From Trichobilharzia szidati (Eukaryota > Platyhelminthes > Trematoda > Strigeidida > Schistosomatidae), in assembly GCA_944472155.2 (NCBI GenBank), contig OX235279.1:56393564-56457563 (forward strand): 64,000 bases of DNA, given 5' to 3'. Position numbers and translations under genes: made by a program. Below are positions 48,301 to 55,608 of this stretch, piece after piece. The notes under the pieces are model-generated. The model was not told the origin of the DNA. It made no database searches and was given only the letters and a program-made list of their open reading frames with translations. Position 1 is the stretch's first letter, and each line of letters opens with the position of its first letter.

Positions 48301-51300
48301 CACAGTGTTACACAATAATATTAACTGATGACGTTTCGAGCACAAATTATTGCTCATAATCATATCAAGTTACTCACACAACTTTTTCCTTCATTTATAT
48401 ATATGAGTGGAATTGACTAGATATTTGAATAAAAATCAATATGAGATAATGTACATTCAGAGATAATAATATGAGTGTTATTGATCAAATACAATTAGAT
48501 GGGAAATAACACGAGTGTTTTTATACTCATATTAAGTAACTTGTGAGGATGTTGTGATGTGCTTAATTGAAATAGAATTTTGAGATTATTTATTATCCTC
48601 TTCTGATTTGACTGGAGGTAATAATATCTTCCATATTTCTGGTATTTGCATTCAGTCGTTTCCGCTGAATGTGTTGGTTGTAGACTCAATGGTCTTAGAA
48701 GCAGTTAAAAAGGAACTAACTGTAGATCTTGAACTCACTCATAGGACAAAGCTGCCCATTGAGAAAATTATTTTAGGAATTCAGTTATGCCTTACACCTA
48801 CTATCTTTAAAATTCAGGGCAAAATATATAAACAAACAGATTGTGTGGCAATGGGATCATCAATATCCCCTAGCGTAGCGGATATCTTTATGAACAGTTG
48901 GGAAAATATTGCTCTTAATACATTTAATCCCACTCCAAAAATATGGTGGAGATATGTGGATGAGACTTTGATTCACGGTGCTAAAAACAGAACATATCTC
49001 TAGTTTCTTGGTGCATATAAACTCACTAGTAAAGGGAATAAAGTTCACATTTGAATCGGAAAATGAACAAGGAGAATTAGCTATGTTAGATTGTAAAATT
49101 AAACGAACAGAAGAAGGTAAACTGCACACTAGTGTTTGTAAAAAGCCAACGCATTCTAATAGATATTTAGACTTTAATTCATCTCATCCGTTAACTGATA
49201 AAGCAAGCTTAGTTAAGCGTCTAACAAACGGAGCAGTAGCACTAAGTAGCACAAGAAAAGACCTAAATGATGAAATGAAACAGATAGAAGAGGCGTTGGT
49301 GTTAAATAACTATCTTGTAAAATTCATTAGGAAGATCGAAAAAAGCCAAAATCCAAATAAAAATAATTATGAAACTAGTAATGATAATACAAAGAAGAGA
49401 GAATATAAGTCATCTACTGTTATACCATATAAGGAGGGGACATCTGAGACCCTACGTAGGATTCTAAATAAAGCAGGAATTAGGGTGGCATTCAAACCTA
49501 CAAACTCACTCAGAGACAAGCTATGTAGGCGAAAGACCCGGTGGGCCCAATTAGACAAAATAACATAATTTACAAAATACCTTGCAGTGGCTATGAGGTC
49601 AACTACATACGTCAAACTAGTAGATCGGGGGTAGTCAGATTGTCGGAACATAATAATTTAGCTAAGGTGAGAATGGAAGAAAAGTGATTTTGGAAAAGGC
49701 TTAGCGCTATACTGCACTGCATGCATTAACACACAATAGGGTAGGAGAGGGTTAAAATATTAAGAATTAATCTAGGTAGGTGAAGAGAGAGATTGATTAC
49801 TGAATCCTAGTTCATTGAGTCTACAACCAACACATTCAGCGGAAACGACTGAATGCAAATACCAGAAATATGGAAGATATTATTACCTCCAGTCAAATCA
49901 GAAGAGGATAATAAATAATCTCAAAATTCTATTTCAATTAAGCACATCACAACATCCTCACAAGTTACTTAATATGAGTATAAAAACACTCGTGTTATTT
50001 CCCATCTAATTGTATTTGATCAATAACACTCATATTATTATCTCTGAATGTACATTATCTCATATTGATTTTTATTCAAATATCTAGTCAATTCCACTCA
50101 TATATATAAATGAAGGAAAAAGTTGTGTGAGTAACTTGATATGATTATGAGCAATAATTTGTGCTCGAAACGTCATCAGTTAATATTACTGTGTAACACT
50201 GTGATTTATCAAAATAAAATCTTATCCATAATGGAGTTATACTCTAACACAATGCCCAAGGTTTATAATTATATCAATATTACTCTTTTTCTCTTTATGT
50301 AACTGTTATAACTGCACTGATCTGAATAAAACTCCGTTGCCTTTTGTTTATATCTGCGCTGCTAATTGTTATAACGGTGATGAACTCGAATGGTACGCTA
50401 ATACGCCTATTATATCCGTTGTACCATCCGATTCACTGAGCCGACGCAAATATCAAAAGACCAAGGCTGGCGTGTGACTGTAAGATACTGTATGTTTTAG
50501 GAAACAACACGTGATAATTATACATTTTCTTTACTACAATAAAGTCGGTTCACAGATGTGAGAATGTATTTTTGTTATTGGCTAGCAATGGCTGTTCTCA
50601 TTAGTTGGCGGTCCGACAAAGACCAGTTTAGATAAAGGCGATGAATTGGATCACACACGAGATCACAAGATGCCTGAGAAATGATAGTAATAAGTAATAA
50701 GCTACCCCTGCTTAGTGGTTGTGCGAATGGTGGCAGATAGACACAGGATTCAAATGTATGCCATACTTGTTAAAAATTGAGGACCAATAACTTCCTTCCT
50801 TCAGTCCGTTATTGTTGAACCTATTTATCTCACTCAACACAGTATTAGACGAGAGCCAAAAAGACTATGTTTATGGTGGTTTAGTGATTAGTTTACACCT
50901 TCGGTAATTGGAAAATAGTACAATTTTGGCTTTTCTCAAACATAAATTACTTCGAAGTCATCAGAATATAGTTTAGAGTGGTCTTCGGTGACTACGCATC
51001 TGAAAGATGAATAATTCTATGTCATCATTGCCTTGATCTAATGAAGTATATTTCACGAATTTGGAATAAAAATTACGAAGTAACTAATCCATGCGTAATT
51101 ATGATGATCCACTTCTGCACTGAATTATGAATATTAAAGCAAATTTTAATCTCTTCAAGTGAACTGACTTCATTGATGTCTGCTTACTCACCTCGTCGAA
51201 TTAGGTGCTGCCCAATATTTCTACTGTTACCTCATAGTAAATTGTTTTATATATTCAGAATGTTACGTAAGTATTATTTATTTATCATCACATCCTGTTT

Positions 51301-51485
51301 GATGCTGTCTTGTGAGCTTTTACTTTCCTCTTTATTTTACAATACACAGGTTTGAAGCTTTCTGCTTGTGGATTCAAAGTGTACTTTATCATTTGTTATA
51401 TACTTTGGGACAGGCACCCGACATAAAAGAAATATCAGCTTTATATAATGCTGCAGCACCTAAAAGCCTATCAGCCAATGTTTAA
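29806..51485 (+). CDS. ADCK5: ADCK5-like ABC1/UbiB-family protein kinase, ten-exon gene
   Basis: Ten exons join into an open frame of 612 codons plus stop (vertebrate ADCK5 is about 580 residues). All splice phases agree. Family motifs in order: an N-terminal hydrophobic segment ([17 protein letters not shown]); KMGQ of the KxGQ motif; [11 protein letters not shown], the alanine-rich loop that replaces the usual glycine loop; VAVKVQY with the conserved Lys; [10 protein letters not shown], the ExD region; HADPHPGN, the catalytic loop; and LLDHGL in the DFG position. The order [29 protein letters not shown] matches ADCK5 better than ADCK1 or ADCK2. Members are mitochondrial atypical kinase-like proteins related to the coenzyme Q factor COQ8. 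The first two introns are 43 and 44 bp; later ones reach 6.5 kb and hold retroelements. A roughly 55-residue insertion sits between the catalytic loop and DHG. An upstream exon cannot be excluded. Confidence 0.92.
30028..30097 (+). CDS. ADCK5: ADCK5 exon 2
   Basis: A 70 bp exon encoding [17 protein letters not shown] and a few more residues. ISLDYKW corresponds to ISLDYWW of vertebrate ADCK5. Acceptor is CTCTAG; donor GTATCA after AGT gives phase 0. Intron 2 is 30098-30141, 44 bp. Confidence 0.8.
30142..30342 (+). CDS. ADCK5: ADCK5 exon 3 (KxGQ motif)
   Basis: 201 bp, phase 0 at both ends. It encodes [20 protein letters not shown] followed by [19 protein letters not shown] is the family KxGQ motif. 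Donor is GTATGT. Confidence 0.92.
31521..31784 (+). CDS. ADCK5: ADCK5 exon 4 (alanine-rich loop and lysine)
   Basis: 264 bp, phase 0 at both ends. It carries [42 protein letters not shown] and [10 protein letters not shown]. Acceptor AATAG; donor GTAAGT. Confidence 0.95.
32102..32120. repeat. (AT)n microsatellite
   Basis: A run of alternating A and T in intron 4 of the kinase gene. Confidence 0.9.
32904..33255 (+). repeat. LTR of a Gypsy-type retrotransposon (putative 5' LTR)
   Basis: It starts TGTGGTGAGAG and ends CGTTACA. It holds a TATA-like ctataaatat, an AATAAA at about 33213, and is followed by TTGGTGTCGCAGC, which fits a tRNA primer-binding site. A gag-like frame starts about 30 bases downstream. 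The 5' boundary is a best guess. Confidence 0.5.
33285..33523 (+). pseudogene. Gag N-terminal fragment of an LTR retrotransposon
   Basis: The frame reads [15 protein letters not shown], then [11 protein letters not shown] and [16 protein letters not shown], stopping near 33523. FEDGD followed by L-x-GRA-x-A-x-YD is the capsid-type gag pattern of Gypsy-like elements in flukes. No protease, reverse transcriptase or integrase follows, so the element is cut short. Confidence 0.5.
33640..34230 (+). other. GC-richer retroelement-like stretch, family unknown
   Basis: This intron-4 segment has higher GC than its surroundings and short open frames (one reads [20 protein letters not shown]). It looks like the 5' region of a retroelement, but I cannot assign a family. 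Confidence 0.3.
34326..34396 (+). repeat. tRNA-like head of a SINE-type repeat
   Basis: CGTCGG (34327-34332) pairs with CCGACG (34390-34395) as an acceptor-like stem. GGCACGGCGGTAGAATGC resembles an A box with a D arm (GCA/TGC). GGGGTGCGATCTCCC resembles a T arm with a degenerate B box. The sequence after it continues as non-tRNA repeat to about 34540. I read this as a tRNA-derived SINE rather than a working tRNA gene, since the anticodon arm is poor. Confidence 0.5.
34817..35002 (+). CDS. ADCK5: ADCK5 exon 5
   Basis: 186 bp, phase 0 at both ends. It begins [19 protein letters not shown] and ends [17 protein letters not shown]. Acceptor CCTTAG; donor GTGAGT. Confidence 0.95.
35255..35770 (+). 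pseudogene. RTE-type retrotransposon 3' end fragment
   Basis: The frame from 35264 reads [20 protein letters not shown] then [20 protein letters not shown], nearly the same as the C-terminal part of the larger copy at 45573-46700. A frame change near 35490 precedes the end ([17 protein letters not shown]). Endonuclease and reverse transcriptase are missing. It lies in intron 5, sense to the kinase gene. Confidence 0.75.
36800..38080 (-). pseudogene. Penelope-like element RT and GIY-YIG remnant
   Basis: Read on the minus strand from 38077: [20 protein letters not shown] then [13 protein letters not shown] (RT N-terminal part); then, after frame changes, [30 protein letters not shown] (the YIDD catalytic box), [19 protein letters not shown] and GQLINFQSR. 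At about 36990-36830 the frame reads [20 protein letters not shown], which fits a decayed GIY-YIG entry. This order is that of Penelope-like elements. The D-D pair is kept but the frame is broken several times. It lies in intron 5, antisense to the kinase gene. Confidence 0.75.
39272..39300. repeat. (ATA)n microsatellite
   Basis: About nine ataata-type triplets in intron 5. Confidence 0.9.
39301..41552. other. Rest of kinase intron 5, no recognised gene
   Basis: No open frame with family features. Short open frames such as 39577-39804 show no motifs. Confidence 0.45.
41553..42018 (+). CDS. ADCK5: ADCK5 exon 6 (catalytic loop, DHG)
   Basis: 466 bp. It begins [17 protein letters not shown] and includes [17 protein letters not shown] and [18 protein letters not shown]. 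Between these lies a stretch of about 55 residues with a hydrophobic core ([18 protein letters not shown]) that the vertebrate protein lacks. Donor GTAAAT follows the first base of a codon (phase 1). Confidence 0.93.
43250..43320 (+). repeat. Diverged Penelope-like terminal fragment with hammerhead-like motif
   Basis: tattatgaacaataatttat then gcttgaaacttcatccagtt aligns with the hammerhead-like segment at 50133-50181, with about one change in five or six bases. Intron 6. Confidence 0.5.
43534..43711 (+). CDS. ADCK5: ADCK5 exon 7
   Basis: 178 bp encoding [29 protein letters not shown] and [11 protein letters not shown]. Acceptor TTTAG; donor GTAAGT, phase 2. Confidence 0.93.
43712..45380. 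other. 5' part of kinase intron 7, no recognised gene
   Basis: No coding sequence recognised. Bases around 44740-44785 (gaagccctgtgttccact) resemble 34517-34535 beside the tRNA-like repeat, suggesting another copy of that repeat's tail. Confidence 0.35.
45388..45413. repeat. (TG)n(TCTG)n microsatellite
   Basis: gtgtgtgtgtgtctgtctgtctg lies at the 3' side of the minus-strand RTE fragment and may be part of its 3' tail. Confidence 0.85.
45480..46738 (-). pseudogene. RTE-type reverse transcriptase, 5'-truncated copy
   Basis: The 375-codon open frame 46700-45573 carries [50 protein letters not shown], then [32 protein letters not shown] and [13 protein letters not shown]. This is the reverse transcriptase and C-terminal part of an RTE-clade protein (schistosome SR2-like families). 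The catalytic YADD box is changed to YADY (Tyr codon at 46389-46391, residue 104), so polymerase activity is presumably lost. The coding match continues upstream to about 46735, where the copy is truncated; the endonuclease is missing. It lies in intron 7, antisense to the kinase gene. Confidence 0.85.
46766..46955. repeat. Foldback repeat with ~45 bp arms
   Basis: Arms 46766-46811 and 46912-46955 are inverted copies. Both include cagactgaattctatcagtc on one strand or the other, and ggccacaatgct. The loop is about 100 bases. It may be a small foldback transposon or two inverted fragments of one repeat. The loop and right arm also resemble, inverted, sequence at 47145-47215. Confidence 0.7.
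47048..47110 (+). repeat. Possible tRNA-derived SINE head
   Basis: gagctcagtggtaatttc resembles an A box and gggcttgaatctc a degenerate B box about 30 bases later. No convincing cloverleaf was folded by eye. Confidence 0.25.
47511..47661 (+). CDS. ADCK5: ADCK5 exon 8
   Basis: 151 bp encoding [20 protein letters not shown], then [12 protein letters not shown], ending NWSDKLQ. Acceptor ATCACAG; donor GTGAAT, phase 0. Confidence 0.92.
48050..48235 (+). repeat. Copy 3 of the unidentified dispersed repeat
   Basis: Aligns with the 3' parts of copies at 17336 (inverted) and 26200-26375. It keeps gtggatgcttaaccg, agtcgacttgaac and the shared end ggaattatttaccgctacaa. Confidence 0.7.
48323..48371 (-). 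ncRNA. Hammerhead-ribozyme-like motif, left terminal repeat
   Basis: Mirror copy of 50133-50181, identical in sequence. See that entry for the fold. Confidence 0.4.
48692..49690 (+). pseudogene. Penelope-like RT C-terminus and GIY-YIG start
   Basis: The first frame reads [40 protein letters not shown] and [13 protein letters not shown]. The catalytic pair expected as YVDD reads YVDE. After a frame change near 48985 come [40 protein letters not shown] and [20 protein letters not shown], typical of the Penelope-like RT-to-linker region. From about 49560 another frame reads [20 protein letters not shown], fitting the start of a GIY-YIG domain (YIRQT where YIGQT is usual). The sequence then breaks off before the right terminal repeat. 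Not functional. Confidence 0.82.
50133..50181 (+). ncRNA. Hammerhead-ribozyme-like motif, right terminal repeat
   Basis: Read 5' to 3': aacttgat (stem I 5' strand); atgattat (core, where CUGAUGA is expected); gagca, loop, tgctc (stem II, 50149-50166); gaaa (50167-50170, the conserved GAAA); a two-base-pair stem III; gtc (50172-50174, the usual cleavage triplet); atcagtt (stem I 3' strand, pairing with aactTgat with one bulge). Stems I and II, GAAA and GUC all fit a hammerhead. The core differs from canonical: C3 and G8 read A and U, which would still pair, and one extra base precedes stem II. Activity is therefore doubtful. The tiny stem III would suit a dimeric ribozyme. Confidence 0.45.
50231..51258. 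other. 3' part of kinase intron 8, no recognised gene
   Basis: No coding sequence recognised. Around 50365-50390 (gttataacggtgatgaactc) the layout resembles an LTR end plus primer-binding site, but this is too weak to call. Confidence 0.3.
51259..51266 (+). CDS. ADCK5: ADCK5 exon 9, 8 bp micro-exon
   Basis: The eight bases AATGTTAC lie between acceptor TATTCAG and donor GTAAGT. Without them, exon 8 (phase 0) joined to exon 10 would read GTT TGA, an immediate stop. With them the frame becomes N-V-T then FEAFCLW, matching the conserved tail. Transcript evidence would be needed for proof. Confidence 0.6.
51350..51485 (+). CDS. ADCK5: ADCK5 exon 10, C-terminus
   Basis: Acceptor AATACACAG, then [20 protein letters not shown] and a short tail ending SLSANV and TAA at 51483-51485. 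FEA corresponds to KFEVAL of vertebrate ADCK5. Confidence 0.82.
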
Positions 51486-51730
51486 AAATCCTAGAGAAAT
51501 AATCGTGCATGAGAAGACTCCAGAAAAAATTAAAAATGGAAAAATGCTCATATTTTCCCTATGATAATTATGTGATATACGCTTGCTTTGCACCTTTCCT
51601 TCAGTAAAACCACTTCAATTTCGATATTTTCCGGATTTTGTTGTGTTTAAGACCTATCATATCTCTGCCCCAATATTCAAATACGCATCAGTTATCCTCA
51701 ATATCGGCTATCGTCCCCTTGTCCTCCATG

Positions 51731-51758
51731 CATATATATATATATATATATATATATT
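51731..51758. repeat. (AT)n microsatellite
   Basis: Pure alternating AT downstream of the kinase gene. Confidence 0.92.
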
Positions 51759-52221
51759 CCAAAGGCCACAAAACCTTGGACTTCTAATTCACTCAACATG
51801 AAGCAAATTTTTCCAACATACACATCGGGAAATAACACTTTCCAAAACGTATTTATACATACTAATCCCGAAATAAACAACCCTTCATCCGACAATATCA
51901 AATATCCGAAATTAAGTTTCCCTACAACAATCCGTACTTACTAACTACCACTGCTGGTATGCAATGAATCTAGTCGTCCAGATGCTGACATAAGTGAATA
52001 CAACTGCTAACCGACTTCACAGGATTACGGCTCTCCCAGATATTCAACAGTCCACTGATCATTGAACAAAGCGAAGTTTTGTGACACTGACTCAAGTGTG
52101 TTTGTGGTGGTTAGTTCGGGTGTGCAGTTTTGTTGACTATAGTGTCCTGATGTTTGAGTCAGATGTTATTTTGTCAAGATGTACAAATGAAAGTACTGAT
52201 TATACATAAGGGCAAATGTGT

Positions 52222-52227
52222 TATAAA
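52222..52227 (+). promoter_or_regulatory. TATA box of the tRNA-Sec gene
   Basis: TATAAA lies 24-29 bases before the first base of tRNA-Sec. Animal tRNA-Sec genes use an upstream TATA box near -30 together with a proximal sequence element, so position and spacing fit. The proximal element, expected around -60 to -50, was not identified. Confidence 0.6.
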
Positions 52228-52250
52228 TGAATGTAGGTGACCACGCGATT

Positions 52251-52337
52251 GCCAGGATGACCCTCGGTGGTCCCGAGTGCAGGCTTCAAACCTGTAGCCA
52301 ATTAGCGTCGGAGTGGTTCGATTCCGTCTTCCTGGCG
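52251..52337 (+). tRNA. tRNA-Sec (anticodon TCA)
   Basis: 87 bases from GCCAGGATGACC to TCTTCCTGGCG, the length of other animal tRNA-Sec genes without CCA. Acceptor: GCCAGGA pairs with TCCTGGC; G52337 is the discriminator. The anticodon arm GCAGGCTTCAAACCTGT has TCA at 52286-52288 and is the same as the human one. A long variable arm follows (GCCAATTAGCGTCGG region), then the T arm GAGTGGTTCGATTCC. This tRNA is charged with serine, converted to selenocysteine, and inserts it at recoded UGA codons. Pol III termination is weak: only TTT follows directly (52338-52340). Confidence 0.93.
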
Positions 52338-52340
52338 TTT

Positions 52341-52938
52341 GATCACATCATCGTGTACCATTAGCCTTGTGAACATTGAAGAGAGTCGCTGCAATTTCTT
52401 ATACGTACTCTGACACGTTTGGGAAGTATTCGGACTTCATATCTATTTCCCGCTTCATTTCGTCGGGAAATGGTCATTAACAAAACATGTGTTTACTATG
52501 TCACAATTCGATGTCAACATTTTAAGGGGAATTGCGCAATTGAGATTGTTTGTTTTTTGCACCTAGACACCGCTGACACTTCCGAAGAAGTATTCTGTGT
52601 GCTCTGTGGAATATGTTGGGTGTTCATCTGCAAGTGCATCAGGAGTTTTCTCTTGATTAATATTTTCCCCCGAAAATGCTGAATGCCACCCGAATTATCG
52701 CTGACTGAGGAAAAATTATTGGATCATATGACTGACTAAATTTCATGCTTAGACGATACTAATTGACATGATGGAGATATTCGGGTTTCGTATAGCCGAT
52801 TGATTCGTCTCCACATAATGATCTCCTTAATGTGACTTTTCATATAAGAATATTTCATGCATCAATGCAGTTGTGATCTAATACTCATAGGGTGTGCACG
52901 CCAGGCGAACAGCGGCAGTGCGAAACGAGGTGAGATGA
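52341..52938. other. No recognised gene
   Basis: AT-rich sequence. The open frame 52419-52682 has no motifs I recognise. Confidence 0.4.
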
Positions 52939-52985
52939 GGCAAAGTTAACCCTTAGGCACCATCTAAATAGCAATCAGCGAATGA
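52939..52985 (+). repeat. Solitary Merlin-type terminal repeat
   Basis: ggcaaagttaacccttaggc then accatctaaatagcaatcag closely resembles the left end of Merlin-2 at 55609-55655. No partner end was found nearby, so it is a fragment or part of a short non-autonomous copy. Confidence 0.5.
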
Positions 52986-53069
52986 CCTTGGACGTATCAA
53001 TCACATGAAGGAGGTATTTTTGGTTATGGAAAACATATATTTATGAATAAATAAATGCATAAAACTGTG

Positions 53070-53175
53070 CTAATTTATGATAGTTCACGATTGTAATTTA
53101 TCACATAGCTGATCGTGCCTGTAAAAATTGCATGCATTTGATGTAAAAATACCCGTCTATACGAAAAATAAATTG
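53070..53175 (+). repeat. Fragment similar to palindrome-arm sequence
   Basis: Resembles left-arm bases 1393-1497 in the same orientation: shared words include aatttatgata, gatcgtgcctgtaaaaat against gatagtgcctgtaaaaat, and aaataccc. It is diverged. Confidence 0.5.
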
Positions 53176-53199
53176 TTATTATAACCGGAGCATGACATA

Positions 53200-54040
53200 A
53201 GCTTGAGAAAATACCGGAATATTATGCACCAGTAAGCTGCCAAGTATTACAAGGCACATAATGTAATCCACAGTGATCTGTGCGGTATTTAGTGCAAACA
53301 AACTAGAAAGCTCTTTTACATTTCAGCGATATAGACATTATATAACTTAATAATATAGCATATATTTATTACTGTCTATGTAGGAACACTCATGGATAAG
53401 AATAATCTAATTATATAAATTTGGTTTATGGTGAATCTAAATGGTTACTGTCTTCTTTGGCTTCAGTTTGTGGGAGCAGTTTGTTAGCTAGTCACTCGAT
53501 GGAGGACATTAAGAGATATAGAAATATTGCCTTCGCATCAACATAAAATCCCAAGTCTGTGTTGGATGGATTACAAACACTTCGGAAAACATAAAGCTTG
53601 AAGTAAATTCTCCCACATAACTTTGCTGTGTATGGCATCGAATCTTATTCTAGATTAATAGCCAAATGGTGTATTCATTCAAAATCAGTGATATATTTTG
53701 TCGAGTGAATTCGCTAAAGGACTAGCATCTAAACAGAACGCTATGGTGTAAATTATACCACACATTGGGCCTATAAAGTCTGTTCAACACTCCTTGTTAA
53801 GGGTTGCAAACCTCTTTAGTACACCCTATCAGTATATTCGGCTAAATAAAAGAACCAAACCGCACATGTCACATACTTCTCAGATTTGACAGCTATATAA
53901 TATCCGAACAATTTTGAGAATCCGGGGATATTTTGGCCTCATCTACAAAATTCAATAATAATAGAATATCCTTGGACAAAAACCCCAACCAATGACAAGA
54001 AATTAAGAACACCTTAGATACAAACACTATCATAACACAA
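53200..54040. other. No gene; partial repeat similarity
   Basis: Bases 53390-53480 resemble 25915-26010, the upstream part of the unidentified dispersed repeat copy 2. Otherwise nothing recognised. Confidence 0.4.
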
Positions 54041-54043
54041 AAC

Positions 54044-55060
54044 ATGTCTTGTGTCAGTACCGAAGTATCAAAGGACACTGGAACACAAAGTGACATTCGC
54101 ATAGTACTAGGTGAACAAACGACCCGTAAAATTGAAGTTAAACCCAAAAGGAGCAGTAACGCTGATATGAGTCTCAAAGTTCATGGGACACCTAGGAAAT
54201 ATCGACAGGTTACACTCCACCTAGGGCTAAGAAAGATAGTCTCACTGTGAAAACCGGAAATAAGTCCCCAAGGCGGCCATATACCTCCCTTGTGATAAGC
54301 TCAACAAGTAAGCCTAGAAAAGAAATATGAACGCATTGCGACAGGTCCTATCAAGGAAACGGAACAAGTGAGTAATAGTGCTGCTCTACGAACTAAGGGT
54401 AATAAACGAAGTGAGGGCGACTGACTACGTGAGGTGAGAGCTAACAGCAAATATAGCTTTATCCACACAAAACCACGAGTCAGCAGACACATGGGGTGCC
54501 ACACTGATTAAACGGCAGAATGAGACCCACGATTGCCGTAACAGCCGAGATCGTAATATGCATGTTGGCACATATAACCTGAAAACGGGATCCAAAATGG
54601 ATAATAAGAACACATCGGCGGCTAGAAGGCACACCACCCGGTACCATGTGAACGGAAAATTACTTCCGAACACTCGTAGTAGTTGTGTAAAGCTCCATCA
54701 GCATAACGGGCATAGATTGGCTCACGGTCCTGCATATACACAAGAAATGCGTCAACAAATGTGCGACTATGAAAGACACAGTACGCACTACCCTCAAGAC
54801 AGTCTAAAAACAGGGTACTTATGCCCTGTAAGTTGCAATCCGAATAGTGAAACGGACTACCTAATACCGAGAAATTATTCCAGATACCTACGCAATGATG
54901 CTAGCAAAATATATACTGTAGTGGACCTAGCAACTAAGTGTGTTTATGCACGCAATCAAAAAGGACAACAAATACTGACAAGTATGTAAATATAAGATAT
55001 TCCGTTCACTTAAGTTAGTGTACACAAAAACCTGAAGCTATTTGAAAAAAAACTATAATA
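54044..55060 (+). pseudogene. CR1-type ORF1 and start of ORF2, truncated
   Basis: Frames 54044-54250 and 54558-54989 are basic and polar, with a composition like retroelement ORF1. Right after them, near 55005-55035, a frame reads SLKLVYTKT, matching the beginning of a CR1-type ORF2 endonuclease (SLKVVYTNIRS in the element at 20852). The ORF2 reading then degenerates. The gene order supports a CR1-type element cut off early in ORF2, although the ORF1 part alone would not identify it. Confidence 0.45.
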
Positions 55061-55250
55061 GTCACAAAATACTCAAAATATAGACGTACGAAATAATAGG
55101 ATTATTCAAACCCTCAACTACACCTTAGATAATAATAATTTTTGCTTTATTCCAAAAACAGTACTAATGATACAGCAAAGAATTTTCAGCATTCAGTACA
55201 ACACTGCATCCAATTTCCTCAAAAACGACAAGAAAAAAGAATTTTTGTAC

Positions 55251-55442
55251 TTAGTGGTTAGAGCATAAATTTTTATATTGACTTCTCGTCCTACCTGATG
55301 AGATACAAGGGGATAGTTGTGAATAAAGGGGGTGCAGAGGGTCTGACAGTTTGGCCTTTGCCCATTTTGTACTGCAATTTATGTATCTCTCGACTATAGT
55401 ATTGGCGAACTCACGCAGTGGCAAATCACAAGCCCTACTCAC
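55251..55442 (-). pseudogene. Possible non-LTR retrotransposon C-terminal remnant
   Basis: The minus-strand frame reads CDLPLREFANTIVERYIN then LSDPLHPLYSQLSPC. The form LPL-x5-A-x2-L-x-RY followed by HPL recalls the linker after RNase H in some non-LTR elements. Only this short piece is present. Low certainty. Confidence 0.3.
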
Positions 55443-55608
55443 AGCATTTAATACCCTTCCTAATATGATATAATCTTTTTTGAGAAGCCCAGGAAAGATT
55501 AATGGAGAGCAATAGAGTACAATAGGTAATATACAGGAGTTTAAAAATTGCAGAAGTAAAGGTTGGTTGATACCTGATTGTCTTAAATTTTAATGTAGAA
55601 GGTAAGAC

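Larger units (their letters stand above)
48274..50230 (+). mobile_element. Penelope-like element with inverted terminal repeats
   Basis: Two 418 bp inverted repeats, 48274-48691 and 49813-50230 (i pairs with 98504-i), enclose the C-terminal part of a Penelope-like reverse transcriptase and the start of a GIY-YIG domain. Penelope-like elements are known for terminal repeats in direct or inverted orientation and for hammerhead motifs within them. Both arms here carry a hammerhead-like motif. The N-terminal half of the protein is absent. It lies in intron 8, sense to the kinase gene. Confidence 0.85.

Noticed and set aside
55240..55300. Possible tRNA A box (ttagtggttagagc)
   Set aside because: No B box or cloverleaf partner was found downstream.
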